NCBI GenBank assembly: GCA_017471365.1
Contig: JAFUUC010000100.1
Location: 1-38,349 of the forward strand
Length of the DNA: 38,349 nucleotides
Direction of reading: 5' to 3'
Source of the DNA: a bacterium
Lineage (GTDB): Bacteria; Cyanobacteriota; Vampirovibrionia; Gastranaerophilales; Gastranaerophilaceae
Shown: positions 33,401-38,349 of the stretch, in pieces
Numbering within the stretch: position 1 is the first letter of the stretch
Layout of the letters: every line of letters begins with the position of its first letter
The notes under the pieces: model-generated
The model's input: the letters and a program-made list of their open reading frames with translations, nothing else
The model's database searches: none
What the model was told of the DNA's origin: nothing
Made by a program: the position numbers and the translations under genes

Positions 33401-34986
33401 CAGATTCGACTTTAAACGTAAAAGAAAATTCTTCTCTTTATTATATGGGTGCAACTTTATCCGGAGCCCCGACAGGAACAATGAGTGACGGGGAAATTTC
33501 AACCAATCCTATTACAGTTAATGCGGATGTGGTTGTAACCCCTGATAAAATAAAAATAAATTCACTAAATTATAATCAAATTATAAGTTCACAAAATCAA
33601 AGAACTTCTTTACAAAATCAGTTAACTTCATCCGGCGAAATTTCTATTTTAAAAAATAATGTTTTAGATTTTAATAATTTTAAGATAAAAACAAACTCTC
33701 CTACTGATGCTAGAATTTTTAATGTTATTCTAAAAAAACCGACCATAAAGCAAGGTGTATTTACTTCTAATTTATTACTTAATGGTACGTCACTTGCACC
33801 TGTAATTCTCGGTGATTTAAATATAACCAGTGTTGATATTCCGCTGTTAGACGCAACAATAAGGGATATAAGCATTAAATTTGCACATGATTTAATAGAT
33901 TTAAAGGCCAAGGGAATAATTTTAACAAATGAAATTATTGCAAAAGCAAAGATTCAAAATAAAACAACTCCTCCATTTATTGTCGATGATGTACAAATAC
34001 AAACAGACTTACTTGATTTGAACGTAATTGGTAACGCATTTAATGATTTTGATGTAGATAAAATTAAACATGATAAAATTTCGCCAAACAATACTATGAC
34101 CGTGACTCCGGATCAAATCATTATTAAAAATTTAGATATAGATGCAGATAAAATCCTTATTAAAAAAGCTCAAGCAACAAATTTTAAATTAAATATGAAT
34201 GTAAATGAGGATCATATTGCCAATATAAACAACTATTCTTTTAATTTAGCAAATGGTGTGGTAGACGGCAAGATAACTTATGATTTAAATAGCTTTAAAG
34301 GTGATGCAACAATGAACATCAATAATGCAGATGCCAGCATTATTGGTGAAAACTTTTTTGATATGGTTGGACAAATGTACGGTAATGTTACCGGGAATCT
34401 CGAGGCATCTTGCACCGGATCATCAAGTGTTGAATGCCTAAAAACCCTTTGTGGGAAAGGATATTTTGAAGTTACTGACGGTAGAATGCCGAAACTTGGT
34501 TCTTTAGAATATCTTCTAAAAGCCGGTAATCTTATTACAGGTGGTATTACCGGAGTATCAATTAATGGTATTGTTGATCTTATAACTCCGTTAAAAACCG
34601 GTGATTTTGATTCAATAAGCGGCAATATAAATGTAACAAACGGGATTGCAGATGAAATCAACGTATATTCTAGTGGCAAGGATTTAAATATGTACTTAAC
34701 CGGTAGTTACAATTTACACAATCTTGTTGCTGATATGGAAGTGTATGGAAGCCTTTCTGCCGATTTCTCATCCCCTCTTGGATTTATCAGGAATATGTCT
34801 TTGAATAGATTACTAAATAAAATTCCGGGCATTAAAATTAACGAGATCAATCCAAAATCTACAAGCAATATAAATAGAATACCGAATTTTGATAAAGACA
34901 AAGTTTTACGTGTATTTAAATCCGAAATTTACGGTGACATTAATGGATCTAATTATGTTAAAAGCTTCCATTGGATTAAACACTAA
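30490..34986 (+). CDS. AsmA/TamB-like envelope protein (1498 residues)
   Basis: One N-terminal TM helix (about residues 7-25) is followed by a very long periplasmic region of repeated beta strands, typical of AsmA-superfamily proteins that form a hydrophobic groove spanning the periplasm. The N-terminal part (IPAVIDLPSHKHSIEQKIYDLSGMIVDV, then PKLKIQLLPLLFHKINISDV) matches the AsmA start. The C-terminal part (GYFEVTDGRMPKLGSLEYLL, NLHNLVADMEVYGSLS) matches the AsmA_2/DUF3971 end. The related proteins TamB, YhdP and YdbH move phospholipid to the outer membrane, so this indicates a diderm envelope. No ribosome site is seen; TATAAT at 30475-30480 is 9 bp before the ATG, so a very short or absent leader is possible. 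Which AsmA branch it belongs to is not certain. Confidence 0.82.
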   Translation: MNKYGKALTALGVLTLLSAAYIKGIPAVIDLPSHKHSIEQKIYDLSGMIVDVGNPEMSMGLFPSIWLKSNNLSVINKDKSKALAITNPKLKIQLLPLLFHKINISDVTADNEDINLIFTKDKEFFLGDYPLKFENKNKKFHISSINFDVGPYNVKLEDKRNNQKINLNGEYFSNAIFENNNSLKFATKGNFIVGDKSTPYFTDIDINLPLNKFHEDKFKISAKIENFDLASISDYVNILSKGLIQSTQGKLNFVAITEDTKFAHKRILTNISTQNLIIKGKDDAEKIHYKDNLSLKVNFETIDGGINFQNTTLTTKNINASVDGKLSGIGTKEPIFDNWLVEVKNARLEEICQIMPWARNLVREMNFYALKKYIFYGDGKGKLVFNGKGRYPHVNGKVELRNAYLIHPIKNASGGAEVDLNFKGQIMDVDVVVPAGGNQVVEVKGFAKTDGSKYSELDITSTNSVDMAMAHEVLNPLHEILKFKLGPLPVMKISGLGGIKLRSAGKKVDPHLFGEVKFRNAIASFNQINNLELTNGSGEVIFEDTNIRFKTYNALINGLPASIDGKSTVLGKLNVIAKTNGQDIPKILKVINTSADLADVQKVVKPFTNPSGKADLLLNIYGEAKDVEHVKFNKDLFAKGTITLHDAVTTIKDTFLPLTRVNGVVNFENKNADYNLTGYVRNSKVVVTGTANDKNMDLKASSENFTISDSFDLLYPDMYLPYKNEIGQLKASFSGGYKGIADSENLDYNKVKINGKILSNMGASSPIKTYGGNFTINNGVLNVDSLRGFFNNNPYTLSFKSKNIYDKMKISDATFNLQGFNVETIRNIKDQIDQVEIKKLLDNIIDLRGTVDIKGNIKNGKINSDTNLENISFIYKPYDVLVKVLNGKANIRNNNLYLGNVNSRVSSMPVYLNGSISDILGSKNVNLYISAKPTQMFFDRAFNTKSVYPVKVKGDVNFNTHIRGNSNKFYTDSTLNVKENSSLYYMGATLSGAPTGTMSDGEISTNPITVNADVVVTPDKIKINSLNYNQIISSQNQRTSLQNQLTSSGEISILKNNVLDFNNFKIKTNSPTDARIFNVILKKPTIKQGVFTSNLLLNGTSLAPVILGDLNITSVDIPLLDATIRDISIKFAHDLIDLKAKGIILTNEIIAKAKIQNKTTPPFIVDDVQIQTDLLDLNVIGNAFNDFDVDKIKHDKISPNNTMTVTPDQIIIKNLDIDADKILIKKAQATNFKLNMNVNEDHIANINNYSFNLANGVVDGKITYDLNSFKGDATMNINNADASIIGENFFDMVGQMYGNVTGNLEASCTGSSSVECLKTLCGKGYFEVTDGRMPKLGSLEYLLKAGNLITGGITGVSINGIVDLITPLKTGDFDSISGNINVTNGIADEINVYSSGKDLNMYLTGSYNLHNLVADMEVYGSLSADFSSPLGFIRNMSLNRLLNKIPGIKINEINPKSTSNINRIPNFDKDKVLRVFKSEIYGDINGSNYVKSFHWIKH

Positions 34987-35081
34987 CATTAAGAATTGTA
35001 AACATATTTTTACTTAAAAAAGCAATTATTTAATTTTTATATCCTTTATACATATAAGAGAGCATATATAAGGATATAAAG

Positions 35082-35468
35082 ATGGGTGAACTGGATCAAG
35101 CAACTAGACAATATATGAGTTCTGCGATGGCGTCACGAGGGACGGTTGACAGTTATAACAGGGCAAGAGTTTCGGAGGGGAATTCTTATGTTGTAACTAA
35201 TTTAGGTTTCAGCAGAACAGACGAAGGGTATGAAAACATAATGGGTTCAACCTTTGGGGTCATAAAACGTAGTTTTGATGCGATGTGGAATGCTACGGGA
35301 CTTAGTCCAAGCTGTAACGCAGCAATCACCCAATCGACTATGACTCCTGGACCTACAGCTGCAAATGGGCAACCGAGTTACGAAATTCCGACGGTTTTGA
35401 GTATGAATCCGTATAATGCAGATGGTTACCCTCGATTTGGACGATTTACAATGACTACTTTTGCTTAA
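35082..35468 (+). CDS. Hypothetical protein (128 residues)
   Basis: Not recognised. It starts MGELDQATRQYMSSAMASRG, has no signal peptide or TM helix, and the C-terminal half is rich in Pro, Thr and Asn (TMTPGPTAANGQPSYEIPTV, NPYNADGYPRFGRF). AAGGATAT precedes the ATG. It lies 95 bp after the AsmA-like gene and 18 bp before another small unknown gene with a similar style of polar, flexible C-terminus, so the two form a short operon. Confidence 0.65.
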   Translation: MGELDQATRQYMSSAMASRGTVDSYNRARVSEGNSYVVTNLGFSRTDEGYENIMGSTFGVIKRSFDAMWNATGLSPSCNAAITQSTMTPGPTAANGQPSYEIPTVLSMNPYNADGYPRFGRFTMTTFA

Positions 35469-35486
35469 AATTTAAGGATAAATATT

Positions 35487-35735
35487 ATGGCACTTGATGC
35501 AATTCCAAATGGAACACAAAATAATATACCTGTTTACCAAAGATTTGGCTTGGATTTTGAATCTGTTTACGGTCAAAATATGACAACTTTGCAGGAAAAT
35601 CCTATAAATAATTTTTTTAAAGCAAAACAACCGGCAGAAGCATATAATATCGGGCAAGCATTAACTGCAAGGTTTAATAATAAACCTGATGCGAACGTTA
35701 CACCCAGTGGTTCAACATTCTCAACTTGGGCATAA
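35487..35735 (+). CDS. Hypothetical protein (82 residues)
   Basis: Not recognised. It is a small polar protein starting MALDAIPNGTQNNIPVYQRF and ending SGSTFSTWA, with no signal peptide or membrane segment. AAGGATAA lies before the ATG. Its stop falls at the base of a strong terminator, marking it as the last gene of the two-gene operon with the 128-residue protein. Confidence 0.65.
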   Translation: MALDAIPNGTQNNIPVYQRFGLDFESVYGQNMTTLQENPINNFFKAKQPAEAYNIGQALTARFNNKPDANVTPSGSTFSTWA

Positions 35736-35767
35736 AAAGACTCCCTTGTATGACAAAGGAGTCTTTT
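35735..35767. terminator. Intrinsic terminator between convergent genes
   Basis: AAAAGACTCC (35735-35744) pairs with GGAGTCTTTT (35758-35767), continued inside by TTGT/ACAA. The arms give T-rich ends in both directions, so it can serve both the small-protein operon and the aminotransferase gene. A TA-repeat tract follows (35767-35778). Confidence 0.85.
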
Positions 35768-35785
35768 ATATATATATATTTTAAA

Positions 35786-36910
35786 TTAGCAACAAGCTGC
35801 TGACTTTGATTTTTCAATACATTCAATCAACGTTTTTGCTACGATGTCTTGTTCTTCTTTTGTAAGTTCCGGGAACATCGGTAAAGAAATTACACATTCC
35901 GTATTTTTTTCTGTTACAGGCAAAGAACCAACACCCATTCCTACAAATGCATTAACTTTTTGCAAGTGTAATGGAATAGGGTAGTAAAGCATTGCACCTA
36001 CACCATTTTCACCTAACATTTTGTGAACTTCATCTCTGTTAGGAATTTTTACTGTGTACTGGTGGTAAACACAATAAGTGTTATCTAATTCTTTTGGAGT
36101 TTGAATATCTGAGCAAGATGCGAATAATTTGTTGTAATATGAAGCGATTTCGCGTCTTTTTGAGTTCCATTCATCGATATGCTTAGCTTTAACTCTCAAA
36201 ATAGCTGCTTGAATTTCATCAAGACGGCTGTTTACACCAAGTTCATCGTTGTGATAACGAACCATTGAACCGTGATTTCTCAATGAAATTAATCTATCGC
36301 GGAGGGTTTCAGAGTTTACAGTACAAAGTCCGCCATCTCCCATAGCACCTAAGTTTTTGGTCGGATAGAAACTGTAACATCCGATATCGCCAAAAGTACC
36401 GACTTTTTGTCCTTTGTAAGTTGAACCGATAGCTTGACAGCAGTCTTCAATTACTCTCAAATTGTGTCTGTGAGCAATATCCATGATAGCATCCATATCG
36501 CAAGGCTGACCGTATAAATGAACAGGGATAATAGCTTTTGTTCTTGGTGTAATTGCTGCTTCAATTTTTGAAGGATCAATATTAAAAGTATCAGGATCAA
36601 TATCAACAAAAACTGGTTTTGCACCCACGATTCCGATCGCTTCGGCTGTTGCAACAAATGTAAATGCCGTTGTAATAACTTCATCACCGGCCCCGATATC
36701 TAAAGCACGTAATGCAATATGCAAAGCGTCAGTACCGGAGTTAAGAGCTACCGTGTATTTGCAACCGATGTATTCAGCGAGTTCACTTTCTAATGCTTTT
36801 ACGTTTGGTCCCAGAATGTAGCAGCCTGAGCGTAAAACTTCGCAAACCGCACTTTCTACTTCAGACCCGATTTGGTCATATTGACGTTTTGAATTAAAAA
36901 TAGGTATCAT
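35786..36910 (-). CDS. DegT/DnrJ/EryC1-family sugar aminotransferase
   Basis: A 374-residue PLP-dependent aminotransferase of the type that makes amino sugars on nucleotide-linked keto sugars for O-antigen, capsule or glycan synthesis. K185 in SFYPTKNLGAMGDGG is the Schiff-base lysine. ALNSGTDALHIAL (55-67) binds the PLP phosphate, and D156 in VIEDCCQA is the pyridine-nitrogen Asp. The order and length resemble WecE, FdtB and QdtB-type dTDP-sugar transaminases. I start at 36910, where AAAGGAG is 7 bp upstream and the protein begins MIPIFNSKRQYDQIG; the upstream extension overlaps this ribosome site. The C-terminus ends in two cysteines (SAACC). No other sugar-pathway gene is adjacent. Confidence 0.92.
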   Translation of the reverse strand: MIPIFNSKRQYDQIGSEVESAVCEVLRSGCYILGPNVKALESELAEYIGCKYTVALNSGTDALHIALRALDIGAGDEVITTAFTFVATAEAIGIVGAKPVFVDIDPDTFNIDPSKIEAAITPRTKAIIPVHLYGQPCDMDAIMDIAHRHNLRVIEDCCQAIGSTYKGQKVGTFGDIGCYSFYPTKNLGAMGDGGLCTVNSETLRDRLISLRNHGSMVRYHNDELGVNSRLDEIQAAILRVKAKHIDEWNSKRREIASYYNKLFASCSDIQTPKELDNTYCVYHQYTVKIPNRDEVHKMLGENGVGAMLYYPIPLHLQKVNAFVGMGVGSLPVTEKNTECVISLPMFPELTKEEQDIVAKTLIECIEKSKSAACC

Positions 36911-36949
36911 ACTTTTCTCCTTTATAATGTCCACCAACTTAATGAAACT

Positions 36950-36958
36950 ATTATACCA
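36950..36958 (-). promoter_or_regulatory. Extended -10 promoter of the aminotransferase gene
   Basis: On the minus strand TGGTATAAT is an extended -10 box (TGnTATAAT) 40 bp before the ATG at 36910. No good -35 is seen at the expected distance, which fits an extended -10 promoter. Confidence 0.65.
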
Positions 36959-37083
36959 CGGTTTTTGGGGTCTTTATATAAACTTTACATGAATTAAGAA
37001 AGGTTAAGATTAAAGAGTATACGAGCAAAAAAAATATTTTACATGTTTTAATAAATTTAAGTAGGGAAAAGGATTATATTATC

Positions 37084-38118
37084 ATGCAATCTCAGAAAGT
37101 AAGTTTTACCCAGTATATTCCATCGAGCAAGATGGAGATTCCTCAGACAACTCAACCAACTCAGCCTAAAATATATACCGAACCGTATCCACAAAAACCT
37201 GAGACTAATCATAAAAAACGTAATTGGACAATTGGTTTGAGTGCTGCGGCTGTTTTAATAGGTCTGGGCGTTCTTGTTCGCAAGGGAGCCGGAGCAAAAC
37301 TTGAGCCGAAAATTGAACGTACAGTTGAAGAAATAGCGCAGGAGCTTGCCGGAAAAACTGAAGGTAGAGCAGTCGAAGAAGCCACGACCATAATTAGTCA
37401 TGCTGGTGAAGATGTTGGAGCCACAGTAATCGGGCATGCAGGTGAAAATATAGCAGCTGAAGAAGCAACAACTGTACTTGGACGTGCTGCTGAAGAAATT
37501 AAAATTCCGGAAATTAATCCAGAGGCGATTAATGAAGCACTTGATAGAACTTTAGTTGAAGGATTGCCAACTCATGTGGATTTTCCTCCTACAACGTTAC
37601 CGCTTGAAGGAATTGATTTATCTAAAATAAAACTAAGAAAATGTAAAATTCTGGATGATGGCACTTATAGGTATGTTCACCAACCATTATTTAGTAGAAA
37701 GAAAATTGTTATTAATCTTGATGCAGAAAGACACCCTATTTCCGTGTCCCATTACCGCAAAGGTAAGCGTATTCTTTATGCTCGCTATAAGGAAGGAGAA
37801 TTATTAAACATGGAAAAAGATGGTGTAAGTTTCCGCTACGGAGAATACAGAAGTGCAGATATGCATTTCGGGTCTCATCAACTCAATTTCAATAGCGAAG
37901 GGGATATTACCAGTTTATGGTTCTATAAAGATAGTAAAAATATAAAAGATTTCACTTATTCTGACGGTGAAATTTCAAGTATCACATACTATGATGTTGA
38001 TAGTCCAATAAGCACATTAAACAAAATAAAGACCGAGTTATATAATAATGGCTTAATGGTATCAGAAACCTTCTATAATACTTTAACGAAAGAAAACGAA
38101 GCCATTTTGACACGATAA
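37084..38118 (+). CDS. Membrane-anchored hypothetical protein (344 residues)
   Basis: Not recognised as a family. The N-terminal 47 residues are polar and proline-rich (starting MQSQKVSFTQYIPSSKMEIP). One TM helix lies at about 48-66 (TIGLSAAAVLIGLGVLV). Next comes a helical, Ala/Glu-rich stretch with an internal repeat (TTIISHAGEDVGATVIGHAGEN, then a third degenerate copy TTVLGRAAEE). Residues about 175-344 form a beta-rich domain with repeated Tyr-containing strands (YARYKEGELLNME, FTYSDGEISSITYYD) that resemble MORN or YD-like antiparallel hairpins. AAAAGGA lies before the ATG. It diverges from the aminotransferase gene. Function unknown. Confidence 0.65.
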   Translation: MQSQKVSFTQYIPSSKMEIPQTTQPTQPKIYTEPYPQKPETNHKKRNWTIGLSAAAVLIGLGVLVRKGAGAKLEPKIERTVEEIAQELAGKTEGRAVEEATTIISHAGEDVGATVIGHAGENIAAEEATTVLGRAAEEIKIPEINPEAINEALDRTLVEGLPTHVDFPPTTLPLEGIDLSKIKLRKCKILDDGTYRYVHQPLFSRKKIVINLDAERHPISVSHYRKGKRILYARYKEGELLNMEKDGVSFRYGEYRSADMHFGSHQLNFNSEGDITSLWFYKDSKNIKDFTYSDGEISSITYYDVDSPISTLNKIKTELYNNGLMVSETFYNTLTKENEAILTR

Positions 38119-38225
38119 TGTGACACTTCATTACTGGAGTTAGAATTAACATAACTTAACATGCACTAAAGTTTTTTTCATAAATAACCGTTATTGTCCA
38201 TGTATATCTAGTAAAAGGTAACTTC

Positions 38226-38349
38226 ATGGACGAATACAGATTAGGCAGTGACGGCGGTCGTCGTATAAATAAGGATAATTTTAAGAAGGAAATCGATTTA
38301 TCTGAGGTAAAGGATAGTAAATTTCGTAAATTTTTGTCGTTTTTCAACA
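38226..38349 (+). CDS. Start of an unknown gene leaving the right edge
   Basis: An ATG at 38226 preceded by AAAGGT opens a frame that is still open at the edge (41 codons, MDEYRLGSDGGRRINKDNFK and on). It is charged and hydrophilic with no signal peptide. Too short to assign. Confidence 0.5.
   Translation, partial: MDEYRLGSDGGRRINKDNFKKEIDLSEVKDSKFRKFLSFFN

Noticed and set aside
36911-36937. Longer start for the DegT aminotransferase
   Set aside because: The extension covers the AAAGGAG site, and the family begins at the IPIF block; 36910 fits better.
1-38349. CRISPR arrays, tRNA or rRNA genes, and transposase genes
   Set aside because: I looked for regularly spaced identical repeats, for cloverleaf or rRNA-like sequence, and for transposase-like proteins, and found none.

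Overview
The window is AT-rich bacterial chromosome, gene-dense on both strands and using the standard genetic code (TAA, TAG and TGA all act as stops). Several features point to a diderm gut member of the non-photosynthetic cyanobacterial sister group, Vampirovibrionia/Melainabacteria, order Gastranaerophilales. These are the prepilin signature AFTLAEVLITL followed by an IIGVVAALTLP-type segment, a cyanobacteria-like truA-rplM-rpsI tail on the alpha ribosomal operon, and outer-membrane proteins (a giant autotransporter and an AsmA/TamB-like protein). The taxonomic call is inference from these traits, not from a search.

Layout. 1-670 (minus) is the 5' part of a type IV prepilin-like gene with a 131-residue leader built from REP-like palindromes and two copies of the KAAFTLAE cleavage motif. 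It diverges from a small Xre regulator (791-1012), with a palindromic operator candidate between them. 1095-4860 is an operon of an exported M16 zinc peptidase and an M20/PepT-like peptidase, convergent with a 14-TM EmrB/QacA drug exporter (4864-6432, minus). 6572-15202 (minus) is a 2876-residue Pmp-like autotransporter. 15431-21891 (plus) holds a 56-codon ORF, a CHASE2-GGDEF diguanylate cyclase, a P-loop/TPR protein, rsmG, a YjbQ-family gene and an M29 aminopeptidase.

21878-22657 is a compact MNT-HEPN toxin-antitoxin-like module flanked by 23-bp direct repeats that duplicate the 3' end of the aminopeptidase gene. 22707-23945 is a PRTase-like gene cut in two by one in-frame TAA, followed by a bidirectional terminator and a minus-strand hypothetical gene.

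24589-29855 (minus) is the ribosomal operon, in transcription order infA, rpmJ, rpsM, rpsK, rpsD, rpoA, rplQ, truA, rplM, rpsI. Repeat-like palindromes sit in several of its spacers; one 15-bp repeat supplies the stop codons of both rpoA and truA. 29856-30489 is largely non-coding and holds a terminator-like hairpin and a possible 52-residue ORF.

30490-34986 (plus) is a 1498-residue AsmA/TamB-like protein. It is followed by two small unknown genes (35082-35735), a DegT/DnrJ/EryC1 sugar aminotransferase on the minus strand (35786-36910), a membrane-anchored unknown protein (37084-38118) and the start of a gene leaving the right edge (38226 onward).

How the genes fit together. The envelope theme is strong: pilin, autotransporter, AsmA-like protein, sugar aminotransferase and exported protease. 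The most unusual biology is the repeat-driven remodelling of genes (pilin leader, operon spacers, ribosomal-gene stop codons) and the small MNT-HEPN unit set into the aminopeptidase 3' end.
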